Both the position numbers and the translations under genes were made by a program. A stretch of 64,000 nt of DNA from Microthrixaceae bacterium. Its GTDB lineage: Bacteria; Actinomycetota; Acidimicrobiia; Acidimicrobiales; Iamiaceae. Below are positions 33,839 through 42,573 of this stretch, piece by piece. The stretch covers positions 128,368 through 192,367 of the forward strand of contig JADJDU010000004.1 in assembly GCA_016702505.1 (NCBI GenBank). The letters run 5' to 3'. Below the pieces are notes generated by a model that saw only the letters and a program-made list of their open reading frames with translations, made no database searches and was not told the origin of the DNA. Position 1 is the stretch's first letter; each line of letters opens with the position of its first letter.

Positions 33839-34408
33839 TCAGCCCCTGACCCCCTCGAAGATCAGCAACAGGCCGAAGATCACAAACGACACGGTGGCAC
33901 CGATGCGGATGGCGCGCTCGGGCAGCTTCTTGCCGAGGGCGGCACCGACACCGATGGCGAGGGCGTCGGCCGCCACCATTCCCAACGTGGACCCGATCCA
34001 GGTTCCGACCAGACTCCCGGTGGTGGCCAGGGTGATGGTGGCCAGCATCGTCTTGTCGCCGAGCTCGGCCAGGAAAAAGGCGACGCCGGCGGCTACGACC
34101 GCGGAACGGTCGCTCTTGTTGACCCGATCGGCTTCGTCCTCGGTGAGATCGTCGCCCCTGAACGTCCAGGCCGCGAAGCCCAGGAAGGCGACACCGGCCA
34201 CGACGTTGATGGTGTCGGTCGGGAACGAGTCGCCCAGCAGGGAGCCGACCACCACCGACACGGCATGGACCAAGGCCGTGGCGATGGTGATGCCGATCAA
34301 GATCGGGACCGGCCGGTAGCGGGTGGCGAAAGCCATGGCCATGAGCTGGCTCTTGTCGCCGAGCTCGGCCACGAAGATGACGGCGAAGCTGATCAGGAAC
34401 GCTTCCAT
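33839..34408 (-). CDS. UPF0016/Gdt1 (TMEM165) family putative Mn2+ exporter
   Basis: 189 residues from ATG 34408, six predicted transmembrane helices in two repeats. Both copies of the family motif ExGDK(S/T) are present: FVAELGDKSQLMAMAFATRY and FLAELGDKTMLATITLATT. These acidic residues bind Mn or Ca. The acidic loop (FRGDDLTEDEADRVNKSD) joins the halves. A manganese riboswitch lies in the leader, which fits control by Mn and export under excess. The stop abuts the poly-G tract, so the last residues (EGVRG) should be checked. Confidence 0.9.
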   Translation of the reverse strand: MEAFLISFAVIFVAELGDKSQLMAMAFATRYRPVPILIGITIATALVHAVSVVVGSLLGDSFPTDTINVVAGVAFLGFAAWTFRGDDLTEDEADRVNKSDRSAVVAAGVAFFLAELGDKTMLATITLATTGSLVGTWIGSTLGMVAADALAIGVGAALGKKLPERAIRIGATVSFVIFGLLLIFEGVRG

Positions 34409-34465
34409 GGAACCTCGATGGTGGGACTGGAGATGCCCGGAGGAAGTGGGGGTACACCTCGACCG

Positions 34466-34486
34466 GACATCGCGGGCTGCGATGTC
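34466..34486 (-). terminator. Hairpin next to the riboswitch, possible expression platform
   Basis: GACATCGC and GCGATGTC form a perfect 8-base stem around a 5-base loop, 3 bases after the riboswitch aptamer on the minus strand. It may act as the expression platform (stop or anti-stop), although no U-tract follows. Confidence 0.45.
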
Positions 34487-34489
34487 GGC

Positions 34490-34580
34490 CGAAGGTCTTG
34501 CCCATCCGATCTCTCGGACCCGGGGACCGGGGCTCATCACCCAGCATGTCGATCACCCGGCGGGGGGCTACTCCCCTTCG
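34490..34580 (-). promoter_or_regulatory. yybP-ykoY manganese riboswitch
   Basis: On the minus strand the aptamer begins CGAAGG then GGAGTAGC (34580 down), the hallmark 5' side, and closes with GGCAAGACCTTCG near 34502-34490, the hallmark 3' side. CGAAGG and CCTTCG form helix P1. The junction between holds GATCGACATGC and GGTGATGAGCCCCGG. This class senses Mn2+ and switches on efflux genes; the gene 82 bases downstream is a UPF0016 member, the classic target. Confidence 0.85.
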
Positions 34581-34663
34581 CCGCCCTTGTGTTTACCAGC
34601 GGGATCCGCCGACCTCAACCTGGCTCACGGCGACCGACCCCACTGTGAAGAGGATCTCGCGGG

Positions 34664-36484
34664 TCAGCCGCCCTCTTCGGCGGCCGGGGAGCCGGGAGGG
34701 GGCGGGTAGTCGGGTCCGATGTCGGATGTGGGGATCTCAGACAGGATCCCCGGCGCGTCGGGGACGTCCTGGAACAACAGGTTCTCGTCCAGCTCTTTGG
34801 GGTCCACCATCATGTAGCGCTGGCCACCCAGCGGATAGCGCCACATTCCCCGGCCCGTCACCTGCTGTTCGCTCGGGCCTTCGAGGTCGGGATCCCACCA
34901 GACGACGGTGAAGTCGTCTATCCCCACAAAGTCGAGGGCATCGAAGAATCCGTGATCGCCGTAGCTGATCTGGGGGGTGGTCGGCCCGCCGCCCGATGGC
35001 GGATACCGGAACATGCCGCCGGCGAATGAGTCGGCTGTGAGGTTGGGGCCGGCCATGTGGATGCCGGTGTAGAGGAGCTGGATCATCGGCCCGGTGACCT
35101 GAAGGCTCTTGGTGGCCGAGGGATCCTTACCGAAGAACCACCGGTAGAGGCGCCAGGCTTCGGCCTGAGGGGGAAGCCCCCGGGCCGGAGATGACGATGC
35201 GCCAAAGGCGTGGGACCACTGCTCCTGGTCGGTGATGAGGCGACCGATGACGGTGGTGTCGGTGAAGGCGATTCCGGTGATGACCCACTCGGGATGGTAG
35301 TTCTGACGGCTCGCTGCGTTCACCATGTCCATCAACATGAACGGATCGCCAGCAAAGGCCACCGTGGTGATCTCGGCTTCCTTGAGTTGGCCGACGATGC
35401 CCTGGGCCTGGGCCGACAGGGTGTTGGTGTCCAGCAGGTAGGAGATGACGAGCTCGGCCTCGGCCCCCATCTTCTTGTACCGCTCCTTCAACCTGACCGT
35501 GAGGTCGCCGTAGATGGGAGGGTCCTGTTCGTAGTGGATGACGGCCAGGGTGCGGTTACGGGTGCGGTAGCTGGGATCACCGGCGTACTGAGCGGGGCGA
35601 CCGAACAGGCTTCGGACTCCTAGATCCAGCACGCCCTGAAGGATCTGGTCGGGGCTGGCCAACACCCCCCACGAGTAGGGGGCCAGCTCTTCGTAGAGCG
35701 TGTCAGGTGAGGTGGCGCTACAGGCGATGCACAAGACGCCCCGGCGGGCCAGCTCCTGTTGGTAGGCCAGGGCCTGAGTTGGACCACCGATGCTGGCGAA
35801 GGCACCCATGTCTTCGGCCACCCGACGGGCGTCGGCGCGAGCTTGAGCCGGGTTGCGGCCATCGCCCGAAGCCTGGAACGGCTTGATCACCACCCGCCGG
35901 CCGTAGGTCTCGTAGTTCGCGTTCGCCATGGTGTTCAGGTCCTGGACGAGCTTGGTGCGCTCGGCCGCCCCATCGAACACGCCAAGGCTCTCGGCCAGAC
36001 CGAGCAGATCCTGGGGACCGGGTATGTAGTAGGCGACCACGATCTCATCGGCGGTCACGCCCTGGCTGGTGGCACCGCCGTTGTCTGCGTGCTCGTTGCC
36101 ACCCCTGTCGAGCCAAGGCTTGTCGCCATCCCACGCCGGCACACAGGGAACGGCGTACACCGACGGCATCATGATCCGGCCGGTGGCGGTGTCGCAGCGG
36201 TCGCCCCAGTCGTAGTCGTCGAGGGTTCCCGCCGCTTTCGCCTCGGCGTAGGTGGGGGCTAGCTCGGGGTTGGACGACCACTTGTCGGCAGACTCCGAGT
36301 TGCCCTCGACCCCAGGCTTCCCCGGCCCACCGGTACCGGATCCTCCGGCACCGTCACCGCCCCTGACGGTGGCCACCACGCCCGCCCCCACCAACAAGAC
36401 GACCACGGCCAGGAGAGGTCCGAATCGTTGTGCAGGCGACAGCTTGGGCCAGGGCCGCTGCGCCGGTCCGGCGGGCTGGTTCAT
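34664..36484 (-). CDS. Periplasmic-binding-type substrate-binding protein (branched-chain amino-acid-type ABC)
   Basis: 606 residues, with an N-terminal anchor (FGPLLAVVVLLVGAGVVATVRG) and a Gly/Ser linker. Then come the two lobes of a type 1 periplasmic binding fold: DEIVVAYYIPGPQD, RRVVIKPFQASGDGRNPAQARADARRVAEDMGAFASIGG, and ELVISYLLDTNTLSAQAQGIVGQLKEAEITTVAFAGDPF. It lacks a lipobox Cys. It is longer than LivJ/K (about 370-400) through added N- and C-terminal parts, including a Pro-rich tail. It follows the fused permease-ATPase gene and overlaps it by 131 bases. Confidence 0.85.
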   Translation of the reverse strand: MNQPAGPAQRPWPKLSPAQRFGPLLAVVVLLVGAGVVATVRGGDGAGGSGTGGPGKPGVEGNSESADKWSSNPELAPTYAEAKAAGTLDDYDWGDRCDTATGRIMMPSVYAVPCVPAWDGDKPWLDRGGNEHADNGGATSQGVTADEIVVAYYIPGPQDLLGLAESLGVFDGAAERTKLVQDLNTMANANYETYGRRVVIKPFQASGDGRNPAQARADARRVAEDMGAFASIGGPTQALAYQQELARRGVLCIACSATSPDTLYEELAPYSWGVLASPDQILQGVLDLGVRSLFGRPAQYAGDPSYRTRNRTLAVIHYEQDPPIYGDLTVRLKERYKKMGAEAELVISYLLDTNTLSAQAQGIVGQLKEAEITTVAFAGDPFMLMDMVNAASRQNYHPEWVITGIAFTDTTVIGRLITDQEQWSHAFGASSSPARGLPPQAEAWRLYRWFFGKDPSATKSLQVTGPMIQLLYTGIHMAGPNLTADSFAGGMFRYPPSGGGPTTPQISYGDHGFFDALDFVGIDDFTVVWWDPDLEGPSEQQVTGRGMWRYPLGGQRYMMVDPKELDENLLFQDVPDAPGILSEIPTSDIGPDYPPPPGSPAAEEGG

Positions 36485-39400
36485 GACGCACCTCTAGGGG
36501 ACTGGGTTCGGGCGTTGAGGTCCGGTTCGAATGGTCGGATCGCTTGAGGGTGTGGGTCGAGGTGCCGAGGTAGGACTCGACCACCGCCCGGTGGTTCAGA
36601 ACCTCTTCGGGCGTACCCGAGGTGACGACCGCTCCTTCGTCGAGGGCCACCAGACGATCGGCGATCGAGGCGATGAGGGAGATGTCGTGTTCGATGACTA
36701 CCAGTGTCACGCCCATCGTCGACCGAAGCCCCGACAACACCGGGGCCAGGGCCTCGGCTTCTCTCTGCGCGATCCCAGACGAGGGCTCGTCCAGTAGCAC
36801 CAGCGAAGGCCCGTGGGCCACCACACAGGCCAGGTCGACCATGCGTCGTGAGCCAGTGGACAGCTCGGCCACCCGAGAGCTTCGAAGGGTGGTGAGCCCG
36901 AACGTCTCCAGCAGCTCCTCGACTCGCTGAGCCACCGCTGCCTCGGTCATCTGCACGGCCGGAAGCCGCAGCGCCGCCGACAGCGGGTCGCCCGCCTCGA
37001 TCCAACGTTCCAGCGCCGTCGACACCGTCTCGGTCACGGTGAGGCCCGGGAACAGGCGGGCATCCTGAAACGATCGGCCCAGCCCGGCTCGGGCCCGGCT
37101 GGAGGGGCTGAGACCGAAGATGTCGGTGCCGTGCAGGAAGATCTGGCCGGAATCCACGGCGGTGAATCCGCTGATCAGGTCGAGCAGGGTGGTCTTGCCT
37201 GCTCCGTTCGGGCCGATCAGGCCCACGATCTCCCCAGGGGCAACCGACAGGCTCACCCCTCGCACCGCACTGATGCCACCGAAGGTCACGTTCAGGTCGT
37301 CAGTGACCAGAGCCGGGACGGTCGGGGCCGGGGCCGGGGCCGGGTCGGCGGTCTCGGCGGCGGTCGTCGGCGCGGGGCCGGTCGGTGCCGAGGAGCGCGG
37401 GGTGCTGGGGGCCGCTCTCTCGGTCTCACCGAGGGCCTGTCGAGTTCCCTGGAGGTAGATGGCCTGGATCAGTTCGGGCTGCTTGGCCAGTTCGTCGGCG
37501 GAACCGTCGAAGCGGATGGCGCCCTTCTCCATGAAGTAGGCGTGGTCGGCCACGCTCAGGGCCACGTTCACTGATTGCTCGACGATGACGATGGTGGTGC
37601 CCTCGTCTCGCAGCGCCCTCAGCTCGTCGATAAGACGTTCGACCACCAGCGGGGCCAGACCGAGCGACAGCTCGTCGATCAACAGCACCTGGGGCCGCGT
37701 CATGAGGGCCATGGCCAGCGCGAGCTGTTGTTGCTGGCCACCCGACAGGTCTCCGGCCTGGTCACCGCCACGTTCGGCCAGGACCGGGAACCGCTCCAGC
37801 GCCTGAGCGGTGCGATCTGCGACCGTCGACCCGTCGCCGCGTAGCAGCCAGGCTGCCACCCGCAGGTTCTCCTCGACGGTGAGACCCCCGAACACCCCGT
37901 GGCCGCCAGGCATCTGAGCTATTCCGGCGGCCGCTATCTCATCGGGTTCGAGGGCGAGCAGGTCAACCGGACCCAGGTGCACTGCACCAGCGGTCACCGA
38001 AGCCACCCCGCCGATGGCGCGCAACAGCGTGGACTTGCCGGCTCCGTTGGTTCCGAGCAGCGCGGTTATCTCGCCAGGGCGGATGTCGACATCGACGCCG
38101 AACAGCACCTGCACGTTGCCGTAGGACACGTCCAGGTTTCGCACGCTGAGTCCGTCGGGTTGCATGGGAACATCGGGATCGGCGTGGACCACCGGATGCT
38201 CACGAGCGTTGGCCTTGCCCTCGGGGTCGGTGGCTTCGGCCAGCGCGATGTCTGCTCTGACCATCTCGATCCCCCGACGGGAAGCCACCGCGCCCAGCAG
38301 CCGTTCACGGATCCGGTACACGAGCTCGGCCAGACCACCGGGTAGGAACATGAGGACGATCAGAACTCCGACCGCGGACGGCAACAGCGACCAGTCCCCC
38401 GTGAGGAAGTTGCGGCTTCCGTCGAGTACCACCGCGCCCAGGACTGCGCCGAACGCGCTGCCGACGCCGCCGACCACCGAGGTGATGAACACGTTCAAAC
38501 CCTGGTCGGGGGCGAAGGTGGCCACGTCGTAGGCCTCGTTGACATAGACGATCATTCCGCCGGCCACGCCGGCCAGGAACCCAGAGAGTCCGAACGCGGT
38601 GAGGCGGGCCAACGGCACCTTCACGCCGTAGGCCTGGACCCCGGGGGCGTTGTCTCGCACCGCTCGCAGGACACGGCCGGTGCGGGTACGCCGGATTCCG
38701 GCCACCGCCACCAGGCAGGCGATCAAGATCACCAGGCAGACGCGGTACATGGTGGTGTCGCTGGACAGGTCCCACGTGGCCAGCAGCGGACGGCGTTCGA
38801 CCTGGTCCCTGGGGATCCAGTCGGCTTGGCTCGGGTTGAGGATCCAGCCGGTGGCGGCGACACCGAACGCGAGCGTGGTCACGGCCAGGTAGAGACCCCG
38901 CCATCGCAGGGATGGCAACCCGAGGACCACCGACACCACCGCGGTGGCGAGACCGGCCACCGCCAGCGCCAGCACCAGGTCGAACTCCCAGTGCACCGTG
39001 GTGTAAGTGGTGACGGTGGCACCGACGGCAGCCAGGGCCATCTGACCGAGGGTCACCTCACCGGTCCAACCGGTGAGGACGACCACCGACAAGGCCAGCA
39101 CCGCCAACGACGCCACCATGGCAGCTCGGAAGTCCTGGCTGGGGGAGAGCACCTCGGGGAGGGCCGCCGCCACCACGAAGGTCACCGCTATCAGGACCCA
39201 GCGGCCAACGCGGACCTCGGGCAAGCGGGCCAGTACCGCTGGAACCGGCGTGGGGTCGACGCTGACCTGCCAGCTCGATGCGTCACCTCGGTCGGCTCTC
39301 ATCTTGCGAGATGCCTGGAGGAGCAGCCCGACAACCACGACCAGTGCCGTCACCACGTCGGTGGTGATGACCTGGTGACCACCCGCCGGCCCCGAGGCGA

Positions 39401-40427
39401 CGTTCAGCACACCGATGGCCACCGCCGATGCCACGGCGGAGGGAATCGAACCGAACCCGGCCAGGGCCATGGCCGCCAACGCCGCCACCAACGCCCTGAG
39501 CCCGACGCCGGTGGTGAGGTCGAGGCCGAGGATGCCGGCTTGCAGGTAGGTGCCCATGAAGGCCAGCACCGAGGCCACCACCCAGACCCCGGCCTCGAGA
39601 CGGGCTACCGGAACCCCGAGCATGGCGGCCCGGTCGCCCCGTTCGGCTGCGGCTCGAACCGCCACGCCGACGTCGGTTCGGGCCAGGAACATCCCGACTA
39701 CGGCGATGAGCACCACCGACACGAGGGCGGCCACAATCTCGTCCATGCGGAAGACGGTGGTCCCGACCTCGACCTCCAGGCTGCCCGGCATCTTGAACGT
39801 GCGGTTTGGTGCCACCAGGTCGGTGCGGCCCCACAGCCGTGGCACCACCAATGATCCGACGGCGAGGAACTGAGCCAGACCGATGGTGGCCACCGTGAGG
39901 ACCAACCTCGGTGACCGCCGGAACCGACGGACCACGACCAGGTCAATGGCAAGCCCCACCACCACGGCGGCAACCAGGCCCAGCAGGAGACCGCCGACGT
40001 ACCCCATGGAACCCAGAACCGGCAGGCCGACGGCCACCACCAGCGCTACACCCACGCCCAACGCACCGGCCCGGGTGGCGGGCTGGCGGCCCAGCACCGC
40101 CGCCGCTGATCCTCCGACCACCCCGGCCAGCACCGCCAGCCAGCCCGCCACTGCCATGGACGGTCCGCCGAACAGGAACAGTCCGATGCCCAGCGACGCA
40201 GGCAGGGCCCCGACGGAAGCCTGGGCCATGTTGATGACCCGGTTGGCCCGGTACACCAGCATCATGCCCAACACCACCAGGGCGTTGAGCAGGCCGATGA
40301 CCACCCCTTGGAGCCACGGCCCCAACGACACCGGGAAGGCGACCATCTGCACCGCCAACACGGCCGCTGCCGGCGCGCCGGCACGCAGCCAGGGCGGTAC
40401 GTCGATCGAACTCCGTCGGACCGCCAA
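36354..40427 (-). CDS. Single-chain branched-chain-type ABC importer: LivH-LivM-LivF-LivG fusion
   Basis: 1357 residues from TTG 40427. In order: a LivH-type permease (about 1-375, GLLNALVVLGMMLVYRANRVINMAQ); a LivM-type permease (about 400-720, WTGEVTLGQMALAAVGA, AYGVKVPLARLTAFGLSGFLAGVAGG); a LivF-like ATPase (Walker A GTNGAGKST near 790, signature LSGGQQQQ near 892, Walker B VLLIDELSLGLAP); a Pro/Ala linker; and a LivG-like ATPase (Walker A GPNGAGKTT near 1071, signature weakened to LSTG, Walker B VLLDEPSSG near 1212). These are normally four proteins. The C-terminal 45 residues overlap the binding-protein gene and may reflect a frame or stop error. Confidence 0.88.
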   Translation of the reverse strand: MAVRRSSIDVPPWLRAGAPAAAVLAVQMVAFPVSLGPWLQGVVIGLLNALVVLGMMLVYRANRVINMAQASVGALPASLGIGLFLFGGPSMAVAGWLAVLAGVVGGSAAAVLGRQPATRAGALGVGVALVVAVGLPVLGSMGYVGGLLLGLVAAVVVGLAIDLVVVRRFRRSPRLVLTVATIGLAQFLAVGSLVVPRLWGRTDLVAPNRTFKMPGSLEVEVGTTVFRMDEIVAALVSVVLIAVVGMFLARTDVGVAVRAAAERGDRAAMLGVPVARLEAGVWVVASVLAFMGTYLQAGILGLDLTTGVGLRALVAALAAMALAGFGSIPSAVASAVAIGVLNVASGPAGGHQVITTDVVTALVVVVGLLLQASRKMRADRGDASSWQVSVDPTPVPAVLARLPEVRVGRWVLIAVTFVVAAALPEVLSPSQDFRAAMVASLAVLALSVVVLTGWTGEVTLGQMALAAVGATVTTYTTVHWEFDLVLALAVAGLATAVVSVVLGLPSLRWRGLYLAVTTLAFGVAATGWILNPSQADWIPRDQVERRPLLATWDLSSDTTMYRVCLVILIACLVAVAGIRRTRTGRVLRAVRDNAPGVQAYGVKVPLARLTAFGLSGFLAGVAGGMIVYVNEAYDVATFAPDQGLNVFITSVVGGVGSAFGAVLGAVVLDGSRNFLTGDWSLLPSAVGVLIVLMFLPGGLAELVYRIRERLLGAVASRRGIEMVRADIALAEATDPEGKANAREHPVVHADPDVPMQPDGLSVRNLDVSYGNVQVLFGVDVDIRPGEITALLGTNGAGKSTLLRAIGGVASVTAGAVHLGPVDLLALEPDEIAAAGIAQMPGGHGVFGGLTVEENLRVAAWLLRGDGSTVADRTAQALERFPVLAERGGDQAGDLSGGQQQQLALAMALMTRPQVLLIDELSLGLAPLVVERLIDELRALRDEGTTIVIVEQSVNVALSVADHAYFMEKGAIRFDGSADELAKQPELIQAIYLQGTRQALGETERAAPSTPRSSAPTGPAPTTAAETADPAPAPAPTVPALVTDDLNVTFGGISAVRGVSLSVAPGEIVGLIGPNGAGKTTLLDLISGFTAVDSGQIFLHGTDIFGLSPSSRARAGLGRSFQDARLFPGLTVTETVSTALERWIEAGDPLSAALRLPAVQMTEAAVAQRVEELLETFGLTTLRSSRVAELSTGSRRMVDLACVVAHGPSLVLLDEPSSGIAQREAEALAPVLSGLRSTMGVTLVVIEHDISLIASIADRLVALDEGAVVTSGTPEEVLNHRAVVESYLGTSTHTLKRSDHSNRTSTPEPSPLEVRHEPARRTGAAALAQAVACTTIRTSPGRGRLVGGGGRGGHRQGR

Positions 40428-40442
40428 GGCCTAGGCCTTGGC
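40423..40442. repeat. 20-bp perfect palindrome at the ABC-importer start
   Basis: GCCAAGGCCTAGGCCTTGGC equals its own reverse complement. It includes the TTG start at 40427 and lies 14 bases past the stop of the acyl-CoA ligase, so it may be an operator, or it may mark the ligase transcript end. Only one copy was noticed. Confidence 0.6.
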
Positions 40443-40456
40443 TCGGGGGTCAGGGA

Positions 40457-42241
40457 TCACGCGTACAGGGCCTCGATCTCCGCGGCGTAGCGGGCGTTGA
40501 TGCCGCGACGCTTGAGCTTGGAGGTGGGGGTGAGAAGGTCGGAGTCGGGCAACCACTCCTCGCCGACCACCTTCACCTTCTTCACCCGTTCTGCGTTGTT
40601 GAACGGCTCCATCACCTCGGCAAGGCCGGATTCGATCTCAGCGATCACGTCAGGGTGGGCGGCCAGTTCCTCCAAGGTGGCGTCCTCCAGTCCGTGGCGG
40701 GCCGCCCACACCTTGGCGGCATCGGGGTCGATGGCGACGATGGCGCTGACGAAGGGGCGCTGGTCCCCGATGGCCGCGGCCTGGCCCACCAGCGGGATCA
40801 TCTTGAGGGCACCTTCGAGGTTGGCGGGGCTGATGTTCTTACCTCCGGCGGTAATGATCAGTTCCTTCTTCCGGTCGACGATGCGCAGGTAGCCGTCTTC
40901 GTCGAGCTCACCAATGTCTCCCGAATGGAGCCATCCGTCGGCGTCGATGGTCTCAGCCGTCTTGTCGGGGTCGTTCAGGTAACCCTGGAAGACGTGGGGG
41001 CCGCGACAGATCACCTCGCCGTCTTCGGCCAGGGCCACCTCGGTTCCGGGAACGGCGGGCCCGACGGTGCCGGGCTTGATGTTCTCGGGGGTCCAGGTCA
41101 TGGCCCCGGTGTTCTCGGACATGCCGTAGACCTCAGACATGGGTACACCGATGGCCCGGAACCATGTGAGCAGGGGCGGCGGGATCGGGGCGGCACCGCT
41201 GATGGCGAACTGGAGCTCTTCCATGCCGAGCAGCTCCCGGACACTGCGGAAGGCGACATCGTCGAGGAAGGCCCAGGTGGCTTCGTCCTCGGCGGTGGCG
41301 GTGCCCTGGGATCGACGGATGGCGATGGGCCCCGACGCTTGGACCGCTTCGTTGAACTTCTCGGCCTTGTCGGGGTCTGCGGCCAGGGCGGCCATCACCC
41401 CGGCGTTGATCTTCTCCCACACCCGGGGCACCCCGAACATGAGGTGCGGCTTCACCTCACGGCAGTAGGCCGCCACTTGAGACGGTTCAGGACAGGTGCT
41501 CACCTCGGTGCCCAGCACCACGTGTTGGTAGTGGCTCACCGTTCGCTCGGCGATGTGGGCCATAGGCAGGTAGGACACCAGTCGCTTGCTGGTGAAGTCG
41601 ATGCCCGTCATCAACTCTCGGAGGCTCTCGACCATGAACACGGCGTTGCCGTGGGAGATCATCACACCTTTGGGGGGTCCGGTGGTGCCTGACGTGTAGA
41701 TGATGGTGGCCAGGTCGGCGGGGGTCGCCTCGTCCAACTGGGCGGCCAGGTCCAGGGGTTCGTGGGCCAGGAGGTCGGCGTAGGTGAAGTCGTGGGCCTC
41801 GGCACCGGGGCGGACCACGCCCAGAGTCCGAAGTTCGGTCAGCGCGGCTCGGACCGGGTTGAAGCGGGCCAGGAAACCGTCGTCTTCCACCACGCCCACC
41901 ACGGCGTCGCAATGGCCGGCCAGGTATTCGATCTGCTCGGAGGACGACGAGTTGTAGATGCTGACCGGGGTGGCACCGAGGAACAGGGCCGCGGTGTCCA
42001 ACACGTGGAACTCGGGGCAGTTGCGCAACATGAGCACTACCCGGTCTCCTCGACCCACTCCCAGTTCGCGCAGGCCGGCCGCGGCTCGGGCCACGTTCTC
42101 TCGGTACTGGTTGAAGGTCATCTCCCGCCATTCCTCACCCTCTTTCCATCGCAGCGCAACCGCGTCGCCCCGTTCTTCGACGGTGGCGAGGAACGCACGG
42201 GGGATGGTCTGGCCGGCGGTACGGTCGGCGATGGTGCTCAT
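40457..42241 (-). CDS. Long-chain acyl-CoA synthetase (AMP-forming)
   Basis: 594 residues from ATG 42241. The ANL-superfamily ATP/AMP motif is IIYTSGTTGPPKGVMISHGN; others are PMAHIAERTVSHYQ, VYGMSENTGAMTW, GWLHSGDIGELDEDGYLRIVDRKKELIITAGGKNISP (hinge Asp and Lys) and the C-terminal LTPTSKLKRRGIN (catalytic Lys). The size and the MAHIAER block fit long-chain ligases. The frame is open above the ATG, but the gap 42242-42573 otherwise shows only the operator-like palindrome noted separately. Confidence 0.92.
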   Translation of the reverse strand: MSTIADRTAGQTIPRAFLATVEERGDAVALRWKEGEEWREMTFNQYRENVARAAAGLRELGVGRGDRVVLMLRNCPEFHVLDTAALFLGATPVSIYNSSSSEQIEYLAGHCDAVVGVVEDDGFLARFNPVRAALTELRTLGVVRPGAEAHDFTYADLLAHEPLDLAAQLDEATPADLATIIYTSGTTGPPKGVMISHGNAVFMVESLRELMTGIDFTSKRLVSYLPMAHIAERTVSHYQHVVLGTEVSTCPEPSQVAAYCREVKPHLMFGVPRVWEKINAGVMAALAADPDKAEKFNEAVQASGPIAIRRSQGTATAEDEATWAFLDDVAFRSVRELLGMEELQFAISGAAPIPPPLLTWFRAIGVPMSEVYGMSENTGAMTWTPENIKPGTVGPAVPGTEVALAEDGEVICRGPHVFQGYLNDPDKTAETIDADGWLHSGDIGELDEDGYLRIVDRKKELIITAGGKNISPANLEGALKMIPLVGQAAAIGDQRPFVSAIVAIDPDAAKVWAARHGLEDATLEELAAHPDVIAEIESGLAEVMEPFNNAERVKKVKVVGEEWLPDSDLLTPTSKLKRRGINARYAAEIEALYA

Positions 42242-42510
42242 GGCTGGAACGGCTGCTTTCTGATGGCTGGGAGGGGCACGGGGGGAGGCTGATGCCGAAA
42301 GGAGAGACGACCTGGCGCGGCAGCGGCCCAGGTTCCCGGTCTGAGGTGTCGCCCCTGTCGATAGCGGGCATAGCAATAGCAGATGGGTGGGGGTCCATGT
42401 TCCGGTTCCGGTGTCGTTACCCGCGGCGCCACGGCGTCGGCGGCCCGGCGCGGCGCTGAAAGCCGACGTCGGTGTCAGGGTTGCGGATGTCGAACCCACC
42501 GGCGAGACTG

Positions 42511-42532
42511 AACTTGACCAACCGGTCTAGTT
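42511..42532. promoter_or_regulatory. Operator-like palindrome before the broken thiolase
   Basis: AACTTGACC (42511-42519) and GGTCTAGTT (42524-42532) are inverted copies with one mismatch and a 4-base spacer, 42 bases before the thiolase start. Size suits a TetR-type regulator. It differs from the TGACG-N3-CGTCA sites. Confidence 0.55.
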
Positions 42533-42573
42533 CTGTTGAACACGCGGGGTAGGACCCCCGGAAGGGGAACGTC

